Source: Stenotrophomonas sp. ESTM1D_MKCIP4_1 (lineage in GTDB: Bacteria > Pseudomonadota > Gammaproteobacteria > Xanthomonadales > Xanthomonadaceae). Taken from it: a DNA stretch of 64,000 bases. Under the pieces are notes generated by a model that saw nothing but the letters and a program-made list of their open reading frames with translations, was not told the origin of the DNA and searched no databases. The stretch is taken from positions 3,678,684 to 3,742,683 of the forward strand of contig NZ_CP026004.1 in NCBI RefSeq assembly GCF_003086895.1, written 5' to 3'. Positions 51,643 to 60,595 of this stretch are shown piece by piece (positions within the stretch are counted from its first letter, which is position 1; each line of letters starts with the position of its first letter). A program made the translations under genes and the position numbers.

Positions 51643-52823
51643 AGGCGCCAGCTCAAGTCACCCAGCTCGAACGCCGGTTCAAAATCCACCTCGCGCTGCA
51701 GGCCGATCACCTGGAAGCGCTCACCCATCTCGGTCGGCAGGGTCAGCTTCTTGACCTGGTCGCGCAGCTGGATGCGGCCCACTTCATCGGTGCGCTCTTC
51801 GGCCAGCACCAGCACCTGGTCCAGTCCGTTGCCCAGCAGGAAACTGGACTGGCTGCAGTAGCCGGCCAGCTCGAATCCACCGTGCAGGCCGGCCTCGGCC
51901 ATGGCGGTGAAATCCACCGATGCGGTGATGTCCTGCAGGCCCGGCCAGCGGTACACCTCGTTGTGCACGTGGTGGCGGTAGAACGCGCGCACGGTGCCGT
52001 CATCGCGGTCCTGCTGGTAGAACTCGCCACGGTTGTAGCCGTAGTCGACAAACAGCATTGCCCCCCGCTGCAGGCCACCGGCCACCGCCTGCAGCCAGTA
52101 CGGCAGCTGCGGCAGCACTTCGGAGCGATAGCCATCGGCGAAGGGCTTTTCCAGATAGCGTTCAAGATGGCGCACCGCGCCGTTGAGCAGGATGTCGGCC
52201 GGCTGCGCGCCGCGCATGAAGTTGCCATCCCCATCCAGTTCGACGGTTTCCTCGTAAACCTCGCCCTCCTTGATGAGGAAGCGTGGGGTCGGCAGCGCGT
52301 CGATCACCTCGTTGGCGAACACCACGCCGTCCCATTCGTCATCGAACGGGCGGTCGACCCATTCCACGCGGCTGGCCAGTTCGGCCGGCAGGTTCTGCTG
52401 CAAGCGCTGCTGCTGGCGCTGGCGCAGATCGGCACTGGGTTCAAGAATGGCGTAGCGGGCCGGCAGTGCGTCCAGTTCAGCCAGGCGCAGCAGCACGGCC
52501 TCGGCAAAAGCGCCCGTACCGCCGCCCAGTTCCAGCATGCGCGCGTGTGCATCGAGCTGGCCGAACACCGGCGCCAGCGCGTTGGCCACGCTGCCTGCGA
52601 AGAGGCTGCCCAGCTCGGGCGCCGTGGTGAAATCACCGCTGCCGCCGAACTTGCTGGCCCCGGCGCTGTAGTAGCCCCAACCGGGGGCGTACAGGCACAG
52701 TTCCATGAAGCGCGAGAACGGGATCGCCCCGCCCTGCGCAAGGATTTCAGCACGCAGGGCGGCCGCCAGCTGGTCGCTGTGGGCCAGGGCGTCGGCGTCG
52801 GGCAGGGGGAACGTGGGCTGCAT
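51639..52823 (-). CDS. class I SAM-dependent methyltransferase, NDUFAF7/DUF185 family
   Basis: A 394-aa protein of the MidA/NDUFAF7 family, whose mitochondrial member methylates an arginine of a complex I subunit. N-terminal block IPFSRFMELCLYAPGWGYYS and GSGDFTTAPELGSLFAGSV are diagnostic. The SAM-binding motif is MLELGGGTGAFAEAVL (about residues 95-110), with the later VVFANEVIDALPTPRF. The ATG at 52823 begins MQPTFPLPDA; the frame is open much further upstream without homology. It is divergent from the pteridine reductase gene. The bacterial substrate is unknown. Confidence 0.88.
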   Translation of the reverse strand: MQPTFPLPDADALAHSDQLAAALRAEILAQGGAIPFSRFMELCLYAPGWGYYSAGASKFGGSGDFTTAPELGSLFAGSVANALAPVFGQLDAHARMLELGGGTGAFAEAVLLRLAELDALPARYAILEPSADLRQRQQQRLQQNLPAELASRVEWVDRPFDDEWDGVVFANEVIDALPTPRFLIKEGEVYEETVELDGDGNFMRGAQPADILLNGAVRHLERYLEKPFADGYRSEVLPQLPYWLQAVAGGLQRGAMLFVDYGYNRGEFYQQDRDDGTVRAFYRHHVHNEVYRWPGLQDITASVDFTAMAEAGLHGGFELAGYCSQSSFLLGNGLDQVLVLAEERTDEVGRIQLRDQVKKLTLPTEMGERFQVIGLQREVDFEPAFELGDLSWRL

Positions 52824-52881
52824 GGTGTCTTCAAATGCGGTGACAATGGTGCACAGGATAGCCGAGCCTTGGAGGACCCTC

Positions 52882-53619
52882 ATGCGTGACACCGCCCCCG
52901 TGGCCCTGATCACCGGCAGCGCCCGCCGTATCGGCGCAGCCATCGCCCGCCAGTTCCATGCCTGTGGCTGGTCGGTGGTGCTGCACGCCCATACGTCCAG
53001 CGCCGAACTGCAGCAGGCCGCGTTCGACCTGGAGAATATCCGCCCGGGCAGCGTGCTGGCCCTGCAGGCCGATCTGCGCGACGGCGCGGCCCTGCCCGAT
53101 CTGGTGGAACAGGCCGTGGCCCACTTCGGCCGCCTGGACGCGCTGGTCAACAACGCCTCCAACTTCTTTCCCACCCCGCTGGGCCAGATCACCGCCGAGG
53201 CGATGGATGAGCTGTACGCGGTGAACGCCCGCGCGCCCCTGCTGCTGTCACAGGCCGCTGCGCCCCACCTGCGCCGCCAGCAGGGCTGCATCGTCAACCT
53301 GACCGACCTGCACGGCACCGACCCGATGCGCGACCACATCGCCTACACCATGGCCAAGGCGGCGCTGGAAATGGCCACCCGTTCGCTGGCGCTGGAACTG
53401 GCACCGAAGGTGCGGGTGAATGCCGTGGCACCGGGCGCGATCCTGTGGCCGGAACAGGGCAAGGATGACTTCGCCCGCGAGGCGCTGCTGGCCCGGACGC
53501 CGCTGGCGCGCATCGGTACCGTCGAAGAGATTGCCGAAGCCGTGTACTGGCTGGTGGCCGAGGCCAGCTTCGTCACCGGCCATACCCTGCGCGTTGATGG
53601 TGGGCGTACGGTCAGTTGA
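52882..53619 (+). CDS. pteridine reductase (short-chain dehydrogenase, FolM/PTR1-like)
   Basis: A 245-aa SDR enzyme. The NAD(P)-binding motif is ALITGSARRIGAAIARQFH (residues 8-26, with RR favouring NADPH). The LVNNASNFF block and catalytic Tyr-Lys in IAYTMAKAALEMATRSLALE follow. The TGSARRIG variant and NNASNFFPTPLG are typical of pteridine reductases, which reduce biopterin or dihydrofolate. It faces folK, another pterin enzyme, across a REP pair, which supports the folate/pterin role. GGAGGACC precedes the ATG. Confidence 0.85.
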   Translation: MRDTAPVALITGSARRIGAAIARQFHACGWSVVLHAHTSSAELQQAAFDLENIRPGSVLALQADLRDGAALPDLVEQAVAHFGRLDALVNNASNFFPTPLGQITAEAMDELYAVNARAPLLLSQAAAPHLRRQQGCIVNLTDLHGTDPMRDHIAYTMAKAALEMATRSLALELAPKVRVNAVAPGAILWPEQGKDDFAREALLARTPLARIGTVEEIAEAVYWLVAEASFVTGHTLRVDGGRTVS

Positions 53620-53622
53620 CCT

Positions 53623-53673
53623 GTTGCCGGCCAGCGGCCGGCGCTACCGGTATCGCCGGCCGCTGGCCGGCAA
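53623..53673. repeat. two inverted SMAG-type palindromes between converging genes
   Basis: TTGCCGGCC-AGC-GGCCGGCGCTAC and GTATCGCCGGCC-GCT-GGCCGGCAA lie in the gap between the pteridine reductase gene and folK and could serve both as transcript ends. Confidence 0.8.
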
Positions 53674-53677
53674 ACCC

Positions 53678-54163
53678 TCATTCCAGGTCAACAACCTCGA
53701 ACGCTTCGCCATGCTGGCGATGCGCACGCCACAGCGTGGCCAGATCCTGGCCGGTCACCGGATCGATGAACTCCGGGGCGATGTCCGCCAGCGGCTTCAG
53801 CACGAAGGCGTGCTTCAGTTCCGGGCGCGGGATGCGCAGATGGCCGGGACCTTCCACCACCAGGTCGCCGTAGAACACCACGTCGATATCCAGCGTACGG
53901 TCGGAGAAGCGCGGTCCGCTGCGGTCGCGGCCATGGGCGTCTTCCAGTGCGTGCAGCCAGTCATCCAGCTCCTGCAGCGGCAGGTCCGTTTCGATCGCGA
54001 CGCCGTTGTTGAGGAAGGCCGGGCCATCGAAGCCCACCGCAGCGGTGCGGTAGGCCGGTGACACCCGCAGCGCGCCGAAGCGCTCGCGCAGGGCCGTCAC
54101 CGCGGCGTGGAGGTAGCGGCGGGGCTGGACGTTGCTGCCCAGGCTCAGGAGCACGGTGGTCAT
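53678..54163 (-). CDS. folK: 2-amino-4-hydroxy-6-hydroxymethyldihydropteridine pyrophosphokinase
   Basis: A 161-aa folate-pathway enzyme (HPPK) that transfers pyrophosphate from ATP to the pterin. Landmarks: VLLSLGSNVQPRRYL at the start, VSPAYRTAAVGFDGPAFLNN, and the metal-binding RFSDRTLDIDVVFYGD. IPRPELKHAFVLKPLADIAP follows. The ATG at 54163 begins MTTVLLSLGSN; an upstream ATG would add 13 non-homologous residues. It is divergent from the Anbu-like gene and converges on the pteridine reductase gene. Confidence 0.94.
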   Translation of the reverse strand: MTTVLLSLGSNVQPRRYLHAAVTALRERFGALRVSPAYRTAAVGFDGPAFLNNGVAIETDLPLQELDDWLHALEDAHGRDRSGPRFSDRTLDIDVVFYGDLVVEGPGHLRIPRPELKHAFVLKPLADIAPEFIDPVTGQDLATLWRAHRQHGEAFEVVDLE

Positions 54164-54257
54164 GCGGTTCCGGTGGCGGCGTTCTGGGGGGTGCGTGGGC
54201 ATGCCGTCATCACGGCGGCCTGCCTACACTCCGGGACGCACATGATAGGACACCCAC

Positions 54258-55007
54258 ATGACCTATTGCGTTGGAATCGAGGTGGACGAAGGCCTGGTCT
54301 TCGCCGCCGACACCCGGACCAATGCCGCGCTGGACGATGTCCGCGTGCACCGCAAGCTGCACGTGTTCGAGTATCCCGGCGAGGCGACCTTCGTGCTGAT
54401 GGCCGCTGGCAACCTGGCCACCACCCAGTTGCTGGTATCGCGCCTGCAGCGGGATGCCACTGAAGCACGCACGCCCAATCTCCGGCAGATGCGACACCTC
54501 TTCGAGGCCGCCGCCTACGTGGGCGGGCTGCTGGTGGACAGCCAAGTGAAGTGCCAGCACACCGAACACGGCCACGATGGGGTCAATACCCAGGCCACGC
54601 TGATCTTCGGCGGGCAGATCGCGGGAGAGCAACCGGGGCTGTACATGATCTACCCGCTGGGCAACGCCATCGCCGCCTCGCCGGAGACGCCGTATCTGCA
54701 GATCGGTGAATCGAAGTATGGCAAGCCCATTCTCGACCGCATCCTGGGCCCGGCCACGCGCCTGGAAGATGCCGCGCGCACGGCGCTGCTGTCACTGGAC
54801 TCGACCCTGCGTTCCAACCTGTCGGTAGGCCTGCCGATCGACATGGTGATGCTGCGCAAGGGCGAACTGCGGGTGGCCCAGCAACTGCGCTTCACCGCTG
54901 ATTCGCCGCTGTATGCTGAAATCCACAACAACTGGTCGCGGCGGCTGGAACAAGCGGTAGCGAGCCTGCCGCGGTTCCCGTGGGAAGCGCCCGGCACCGA
55001 CGCGTGA
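54258..55007 (+). CDS. Anbu-type proteasome-like peptidase
   Basis: A 249-aa Ntn-hydrolase of the Anbu family (ancestral beta subunit). The sequence begins M-TYCVGIEVDEGLVFAADT: removal of Met exposes the catalytic Thr, and Asp18 and Lys33 (gene numbering) fit the proteasome active-site pattern. NTQATLIFGGQIAGEQPGLY and SVGLPIDMVMLRKGEL continue the family. Anbu genes are often in an operon with an alpha-E protein, a transglutaminase and an ATP-grasp protein; none is here, so it stands alone. Natural substrates are unknown. Confidence 0.88.
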   Translation: MTYCVGIEVDEGLVFAADTRTNAALDDVRVHRKLHVFEYPGEATFVLMAAGNLATTQLLVSRLQRDATEARTPNLRQMRHLFEAAAYVGGLLVDSQVKCQHTEHGHDGVNTQATLIFGGQIAGEQPGLYMIYPLGNAIAASPETPYLQIGESKYGKPILDRILGPATRLEDAARTALLSLDSTLRSNLSVGLPIDMVMLRKGELRVAQQLRFTADSPLYAEIHNNWSRRLEQAVASLPRFPWEAPGTDA

Positions 55008-55046
55008 AGCCAGCCAGCCGGCTCGACCGATAGATGAAACCGACGG

Positions 55047-55117
55047 GTAGTGCCGGCCGCTGGCCGGCAACCGCAACCATCCTGCCGCGCGGGCAGCCGG
55101 CCAGCGGCCGGCGCTAC
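55047..55117. repeat. inverted pair of SMAG-type REP palindromes
   Basis: GTAGTGCCGGCC-GCT-GGCCGGCAA and its inverse ending GGCGCTAC lie between the Anbu-like gene and the hybrid sensor gene, which converge. Confidence 0.8.
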
Positions 55118-55119
55118 CG

Positions 55120-56631
55120 TTATTCCAGCGCTTCGGCCACCGCGCGGAACACCTGCTGCATCTGCAGCGGCTTGCGCAGCACGTGCACATCGATGCCCGG
55201 CGGGAAGGCGCGGGTATCCAGTTCCACCGCCGCCTCTTCCAGCACCAGCGCCGGTCCGGCATAGCCCAGCGTGGCCATTTCGCCCAGCAGCTGGCTGGCC
55301 GGCAGCAGCTTGGAGCCGGCATCGGCAATGACCAGCGCCGGCATCGCTTCCTGCTGCATCCAGCGCAGCGCGGCCGGGCCATCCGAGGCAAGCTGCAGCT
55401 GGTAGCCCTGGCTGGACAGCGCGTTGCCCAGCAGCGACAGGCGGGTGGCCTCGCCATCGACCACCAGGATGGACTGGCCACTGCCCAGCGCCACCAGCTG
55501 CTCGACCGGTTCACCGCCCACGGCCAGTTCGTGCATGGGCAGCCGCAGCTCGAAGCGCGTGCCCTGCCCCAGCTGGCTGCTGACATGGATGCTGCCGCCG
55601 GCCCCTTCCACGATGCGCTTGCAGGACATCAGGCCCAGGCCGGTACCGTCGGCCTTGGTGGTGAAGAAGGGATTGAACAGGTGCGACAGCGTATCGCCAT
55701 CCATGCCGATACCATCGTCGACCACCACGATGCGCAGCCAATCCACGCCTTCGCGCTCACCGGCATGGCCAGCGGTCAGGCTCAGACGGCCGCCGTGCGG
55801 CATCGCCTGGATCGCATTGAGCGTCAGGTTCAGCAGCACCTGCTGCAGTTCGGTGTAGTTGGCGTCGACCGCCAGCCCCTCGTCCCGCACGTCCAGTTCC
55901 AGGGTCACCGTCTCGGGCACGTTGCTGCGCAACAGCAGCGCCACGGCCTGGAACAGATCATCGATGAAGACCCGCTCGCTGGGATTGCGCGAACCGCGCA
56001 CGAAGGACAGCATCGACTCGGCCATCTCGTGGCCACGACGGCCGCATTCGGCGATGACATCGGCCAGGTGGTGCAGCTGCGGGTCGTCGGTACGCGCCTT
56101 GAGCAGGTCCGGCATGATCAGCAGTGGCTGCAGGATGTTGCGCAGGTCATGGCTGAGGCCGGCGGCGAGCAGCGAAAGGCTTTCCAAACGCTGGGCGCGC
56201 ATCAGCTCGGTTTCCACGCGCAGTCGTTCCACCGCGCTGCGTGCATCGCGCACGGCACGCGCCACCGCCGAGGGCAGGCGCGCCGGATGGTGCTTGATGA
56301 TGTAATCGTTGGCGCCCTTCTGCAGCGCCTCCACTGCGTTTTCTTCACCCATCGTGCCGGAGACGAAGATGAAGGGAACATCCGGCGCGGTCTCGCGCAC
56401 GATGCGCAGGGCTTCGTCTCCGGAAAAACCGGGCATGCTGAGGTCGGAAAGCACGATGTCCGGCGCGAAGCTGGCCAGCGCCTGGCGCAGCTCGCGCTCG
56501 CTTTCCACGCGCTCGAACCGCGCATCCAGGCCCGCGTCGAGCATCTGTTCGGACATCAGCTCGGCATCTTCCGCTGAATCTTCCACCAGCAGGATGCGCA
56601 GTGCCCCAAGGGTCGGACCGGTCAAAGGCAT
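55120..56631 (-). CDS. hybrid signalling protein: receiver - histidine kinase - receiver
   Basis: A 503-aa cytosolic protein. An N-terminal receiver has its phospho-acceptor at Asp63 (PDIVLSDLSMPG). The histidine kinase core follows, with His161 in LAAGLSHDLRNILQP and the ATPase N box LNLTLNAIQAM, then DDGIGMDGDTL and KADGTGLGLMSCKRI. A C-terminal receiver-like domain (SILVVDGEATRLSLLG, VIADAGSKLL, VLRKPL) has weaker motifs. No membrane segment or DNA-binding output is present. It starts 4 nt after the preceding response-regulator gene, in a three-gene operon. Confidence 0.88.
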   Translation of the reverse strand: MPLTGPTLGALRILLVEDSAEDAELMSEQMLDAGLDARFERVESERELRQALASFAPDIVLSDLSMPGFSGDEALRIVRETAPDVPFIFVSGTMGEENAVEALQKGANDYIIKHHPARLPSAVARAVRDARSAVERLRVETELMRAQRLESLSLLAAGLSHDLRNILQPLLIMPDLLKARTDDPQLHHLADVIAECGRRGHEMAESMLSFVRGSRNPSERVFIDDLFQAVALLLRSNVPETVTLELDVRDEGLAVDANYTELQQVLLNLTLNAIQAMPHGGRLSLTAGHAGEREGVDWLRIVVVDDGIGMDGDTLSHLFNPFFTTKADGTGLGLMSCKRIVEGAGGSIHVSSQLGQGTRFELRLPMHELAVGGEPVEQLVALGSGQSILVVDGEATRLSLLGNALSSQGYQLQLASDGPAALRWMQQEAMPALVIADAGSKLLPASQLLGEMATLGYAGPALVLEEAAVELDTRAFPPGIDVHVLRKPLQMQQVFRAVAEALE

Positions 56632-56635
56632 GGCC

Positions 56636-57076
56636 TTACTCGAGTTCCGGTGCCTGGTTGATCAACGCCCAGAACTTGCCCAGGGTCTGCACCGCGCCAA
56701 AGAACTGGTCCACGTCCACCGGCTTCACCACGTACGCGTTCACGCCCATGTCCCAGCTGCGCGCCAGGTCGCTTTCCTCGCGCGAGGACGACAGGATGAC
56801 CACCGGCAGGCGCTTGAGTTCGTCGTGTTCGCGGATCTGCCGCAGCACTTCCAGTCCGTCCATGCGCGGCATCTTGATGTCCAGCAGCAGCACCGCCGGC
56901 AGGCCCTCCTCGCGGCCGGACCACGCACCGCGGCGCAGCAGGTAGTCCATTACTTCCACGCCGTCCTCGACGTGCACGATGGGATTGGCCAGGCGGGCTT
57001 CCTGCAGTGCGTCGATGGCCATTTCAGCGTCGGCCGGGCTGTCTTCGGCCAGGAGAATGGTACGCAGCGTCGTCAT
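56636..57076 (-). CDS. single-domain response regulator (Rcp1-like)
   Basis: A 146-aa stand-alone receiver. Acidic pocket E11-D12 (LLAEDSPADAE), phospho-acceptor Asp66 (AVLLLDIKMPRMDGLE), switch Ser/Thr in VVILSSSREESD and Lys118 (NAYVVKPVD) are all present. The insert GAWSGREEGLP is typical of the Rcp1/CheY-like regulators paired with phytochrome-type kinases. Its ATG overlaps the upstream kinase stop by ATGA, so it most likely passes phosphate between the membrane kinase and the hybrid protein. Confidence 0.9.
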   Translation of the reverse strand: MTTLRTILLAEDSPADAEMAIDALQEARLANPIVHVEDGVEVMDYLLRRGAWSGREEGLPAVLLLDIKMPRMDGLEVLRQIREHDELKRLPVVILSSSREESDLARSWDMGVNAYVVKPVDVDQFFGAVQTLGKFWALINQAPELE

Positions 57077-58887
57077 GCGGAGGGCCCTTGGTTGACTGCA
57101 TCCAGCGAGGGAGGCAGGTAGAAGTGGAAGGTGGCGCCGACGTCGGGCGTGGCTTCGGCCCAGATGCGGCCGCCGTGGCGGGTCAGCACGCGGCGTACGC
57201 TGGCCAGGCCGATGCCGGTGCCGGCGTAGTCACTGGCCTTGTGCAGGCGCTGGAACACACCGAACAGCTTGCCGGCGTAGGCCATGTCGAAGCCGGCGCC
57301 ATTGTCGCTGACGGTGAACTGATGACCGCCGTCGGCCTGCTGCTGGTAATCCACGCGGATCCGCGCCGGGGTGCGGTTGCCCGAATACTTCACCGCGTTG
57401 CCAAGCAGGTTCAGCCACACCTGGCGCATCATGTTCTCGTCGGCCACCACGATCGGCAGGGGCGCGATGGTCCACTCCACGTGGTGCGCCACGCCGCTGC
57501 TTTCGGCATCGGTCTTCACGTTGGCGTCGAGCATCGCGCGCGTATCGGCCACCAGCGTCTGCATGTCCACCGCCTGCTGGCGCATCGCCGCGCGCCCCAG
57601 CCGCGAATAGACCAGCAGGTCGTCGATCAGCGCGGCCATGCGCCGTGCCGAACCGGAGATGACATCCAGATAGTGGTGGCTCTTCTCGTCGGCGCGCTCA
57701 CCCAGGTGCCGCGAGAGTTTGTCCGAGAAGCCGGCCACATGCCGCAGCGGTGCACGCAGATCATGCGATACCGAATAGCTGAAGGCTTCCAGCTCGCGGT
57801 TCACCTCCGAGACCTGGGCCACCTTGCCTTCCAGCTGGCGGTTCAGTTCTTCCACGCGCCACTGCACGGCGCGCTGCACGGTCACGTCGCTGATCGTCAT
57901 CAGCACCACTTCATCATCGGTGTCGGGCAGCGGCATGCGCCGCGCGTTGATGAGCAGGTAGCGCACGCTGCCATCGGTACGCTGCTCATGCTCGAAATCC
58001 CACAGCTCGCGCCCGCGCAGCAGCACATCGGACAGGCGCTGGCGCACCACCGGATCCTGCCACGCGCCCTCGCCGACATCGGCCAGCAGCGTGCCGTCGG
58101 CGCGTTCGTCCTGCAGTCCGTACAGGTCGGCGAAGGCCGTATTGTGCAGCTGCACGCGCAGGTCGCGGTCGAGCAGCACGATGGGTTCGCGCACGGTCTG
58201 CAGCACTGAAGCGGCGCGCGCGGCCGACCGAAGCGACTGGTGTTCGGCCTGCAGGCGGCGGCCGATCTGCCGCTGCAGCAGCCACAGCACCAGGCCCAGC
58301 AGGCTCAGCTGCACCACCAGCGAACTCCAGGACACCAGCTCGGTCTGCCGGCGCTGCCGCGCCGCCTGCTCGGCACGGGCAGCCAGCAGCTTGCGTTCGC
58401 TGGCCTGCAGCTCTTCAACCAGGCCACGGATCGGGTAGCGCGTACTCATGTCCTGGACCAGTTCGCGCTGATCGCTGTTGGGCTCCGACCGTGCAAGCTC
58501 GCGGGCCAGGGCCATCCGCCCTTCCAGCATCGATTCGATGCGGCCGATGCGGATCAGCTGGTCGGGATTGTCGCGGGTCATCCGGGCCAGTTCGGTCAAC
58601 CGCCCGGGTATGGCGTCCGCCTTGGCCATGCGTTCGCGCAGACCCGGCGCGTCCAGTCCCTTGGACAGGGTCAGCGCCGCCGATTCGACATCACGTACAT
58701 CGGTCTGCAGCTGCTGCAGGGCCACACCCACGGCCTGGGTGTGGGCGACCCAGGACATCGCCTGTTCGCTTTCCTGCTGGAGGTGGCGCAGCGTGAGCCA
58801 GGGGACGACGATGATCGCCACAGCCGCCAATGACAGGGCAGGCAGCCGCCAACGGTCCCGGATGTCATCACTGAACGCCAGCGCCAT
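57073..58887 (-). CDS. membrane sensor histidine kinase (CHASE3-like sensor, PAS, HisKA, HATPase)
   Basis: A 604-aa kinase. Two membrane segments (about residues 15-33 and 187-204) flank a helical periplasmic domain of ~150 residues, resembling CHASE3. A PAS domain follows (VLQTVREPIVLLDRDLRVQL, about 228-340). The phospho-acceptor is His375 in SYSVSHDLRAPLRH, close to the phytochrome-type kinase core. The ATPase motifs are LNLLGNAVKYSGN, SDNGAGFDMAYAGKLF and YAGTGIGLASVRRVL. It leads an operon with a single-domain regulator and a hybrid kinase. The stimulus is unknown. Confidence 0.9.
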   Translation of the reverse strand: MALAFSDDIRDRWRLPALSLAAVAIIVVPWLTLRHLQQESEQAMSWVAHTQAVGVALQQLQTDVRDVESAALTLSKGLDAPGLRERMAKADAIPGRLTELARMTRDNPDQLIRIGRIESMLEGRMALARELARSEPNSDQRELVQDMSTRYPIRGLVEELQASERKLLAARAEQAARQRRQTELVSWSSLVVQLSLLGLVLWLLQRQIGRRLQAEHQSLRSAARAASVLQTVREPIVLLDRDLRVQLHNTAFADLYGLQDERADGTLLADVGEGAWQDPVVRQRLSDVLLRGRELWDFEHEQRTDGSVRYLLINARRMPLPDTDDEVVLMTISDVTVQRAVQWRVEELNRQLEGKVAQVSEVNRELEAFSYSVSHDLRAPLRHVAGFSDKLSRHLGERADEKSHHYLDVISGSARRMAALIDDLLVYSRLGRAAMRQQAVDMQTLVADTRAMLDANVKTDAESSGVAHHVEWTIAPLPIVVADENMMRQVWLNLLGNAVKYSGNRTPARIRVDYQQQADGGHQFTVSDNGAGFDMAYAGKLFGVFQRLHKASDYAGTGIGLASVRRVLTRHGGRIWAEATPDVGATFHFYLPPSLDAVNQGPSA

Positions 58888-58952
58888 GATCCATCGTCAA
58901 CGAAGCGATGTCGCCAATATAGCGCAGCCGGTCAGTGCAATAGAACACGACA

Positions 58953-58978
58953 AGGGGCGCCCCCTGCGGGACGCCCCT
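58953..58978 (-). terminator. hairpin after the BON-domain gene
   Basis: AGGGGCG pairs with CGCCCCT around a GC-rich inner loop, 25 nt beyond the stop on the minus strand. The opposite side holds the start region of the sensor kinase gene, so it isolates the two genes. Confidence 0.5.
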
Positions 58979-59003
58979 GTCCACTTCAAAGCAACCGCGG
59001 CGA

Positions 59004-59378
59004 TCAGCGCTTGGCGGCGGCGTTGACCTTCAGCGCGGCCGAATCGACGCGGGTGACGCCCTTGATGCCCTTGGCGGTGGTCACGGCCTTGTCCTTCTCT
59101 GCCTGGGTCGCCACGGTGCCACTGAGGCTGACCACGCCGTTGACCGTTTCCACCTTCACCTCGGTGCCGGGTACGTTGCTGCTGGCCAGCAGATCAGCCT
59201 TGACCTTGGTGGTGATCCAGCTGTCGGTCACCGGCTCGTTGGAGTCGTGGCGGTCGGCGTGGGTCATGGCGGCGTGGTCGGTGGTCTTCGGCGGATCCTT
59301 TGCCATCACGGCCGACGAAGACAGGGCCAGGCCCAGGGTCAGCGACGAAGCGATCAGGGTACGGGTCAGGGTGCTCAT
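59004..59378 (-). CDS. periplasmic BON-domain protein (OsmY-like)
   Basis: A 124-aa exported protein. The signal peptide ends near residue 26 (LGLALSSSAVMAK). A single BON domain follows: SWITTKVKADLLASSNVPG, VETVNGVVSLSGTV and VTRVDSAALKVNA. BON proteins such as OsmY bind membranes or assist envelope proteins under osmotic stress. There is only one BON copy, so it is shorter than OsmY. It is divergent from the oxidoreductase gene, with 171 bp between the starts. Confidence 0.88.
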   Translation of the reverse strand: MSTLTRTLIASSLTLGLALSSSAVMAKDPPKTTDHAAMTHADRHDSNEPVTDSWITTKVKADLLASSNVPGTEVKVETVNGVVSLSGTVATQAEKDKAVTTAKGIKGVTRVDSAALKVNAAAKR

Positions 59379-59549
59379 CGTGCGGTGCTCCTTCTGGATG
59401 TGCTGCCAGTCTGGACAGGTCGTTGTGTTGCAGGCGTCGGGCTTTGGTCACGCTGCCGTGAACCCTTCAGCGGGAAGTGCAACGGTTCAGTTTTGCCTCG
59501 CCCGCAGCCACGTTCTACGCTCTGTCTCCCCCACCCTGCGGAGCCGTCC

Positions 59550-60593
59550 ATGCGCCCCGACCTGCAACTGGCCCTGATCGGCTACGGCCTGGCCGGCCGT
59601 GTCTTCCACGCCCCGCTCATCCAGCACACGCCTGGGCTGGCCCTGCACAGCATCGTCAGTTCGCAGCGCGACACGCTGCTGCGCAGCTTCAGCGATGTGC
59701 ACGTGCGCGCCACTGCGCAGGAGGTGTTCGATGACCCGGCGGTCGACGCGGTGGTGATCGCCACGCCGAACGAGCAGCATGCACCGCTGGCCATGGCCGC
59801 GCTGGCCGCCGGCAAGCATGTGCTGGTGGACAAGCCCTTCGCGCTGGACGTCGCCGAAGCAGATGCGGTGCTGGCCGCCGCGCAGCGCGCCGGACGCATC
59901 GCCACAGTGTTCCAGAATCGGCGCTTCGATGCGGATTTCCTCACCCTGCAGGCGTTGCTGGCCGCAGGCACGCTGGGTGAAGTGGCCGAATGCCATGCCC
60001 ATTTCGACCGCTACCGGCCGCACGTGCGCGATCGCTGGCGCGAACAGGCCGGGCCCGGCAGCGGCCTGTGGTACGACCTCGGCCCGCACCTGCTGGACCA
60101 GATGCTGGTGCTGTTCGGCTGGCCGCAGGCGATCGATGCCGATCTGGCCGTACAGCGCGACGGCGGCAGCGGCATCGACTATTTCCACGCGGTACTGCAT
60201 TACCCGCGGCATCGCGCCATCGTGCATGCCGGTTCACTGGTGGCGGCGCCGACGCCGCACTTCGCGGTGCATGGACGCGAGGGCAGCTGGATCAAGCATG
60301 GGCTGGATGTGCAGGAGGCACAGCTTCGCCGTGGCGTAGCGCCGGGTGCGCCCGGCTGGGGCATCGACCCGCGGCATGGCGAGCTGCTGCGCTGCGATGC
60401 AGAGGACAACGTGCAGCGCACTACCGTGGACAACCTGCAGGGGGACTACCGGCGGCTGTACGCGCAGTTCGCGGCGGCACTGCAGGGCGAAGGCGAACCC
60501 ACGGTGAGTGCGCTGCAGGCGCGGCAGCTGATGCAGTTGCTGGAGGCCGGATTGCAGAGTGCGCGCGAGGGACGGCGGGTGGTGCTGGGCTGA
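59550..60593 (+). CDS. Gfo/Idh/MocA-family NAD(P)-dependent oxidoreductase
   Basis: A 347-aa oxidoreductase. The N-terminal Rossmann fold has LALIGYGLAGRVFHAPLIQ, and the substrate-side motif VLVDKPFALDVAEADA includes the conserved Lys of the EKP-like box. The C-terminal domain has SGLWYDLGPHLLDQMLVLFG with the usual Asp-x3-His pair. This GYGLAGRVFHAPLI form matches the YdgJ/YhhX group. The substrate is probably a sugar or inositol derivative but is not known. GCGGAG lies before the ATG. Repeats follow immediately after its stop. Confidence 0.87.
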   Translation: MRPDLQLALIGYGLAGRVFHAPLIQHTPGLALHSIVSSQRDTLLRSFSDVHVRATAQEVFDDPAVDAVVIATPNEQHAPLAMAALAAGKHVLVDKPFALDVAEADAVLAAAQRAGRIATVFQNRRFDADFLTLQALLAAGTLGEVAECHAHFDRYRPHVRDRWREQAGPGSGLWYDLGPHLLDQMLVLFGWPQAIDADLAVQRDGGSGIDYFHAVLHYPRHRAIVHAGSLVAAPTPHFAVHGREGSWIKHGLDVQEAQLRRGVAPGAPGWGIDPRHGELLRCDAEDNVQRTTVDNLQGDYRRLYAQFAAALQGEGEPTVSALQARQLMQLLEAGLQSAREGRRVVLG

Positions 60594-60595
60594 CC

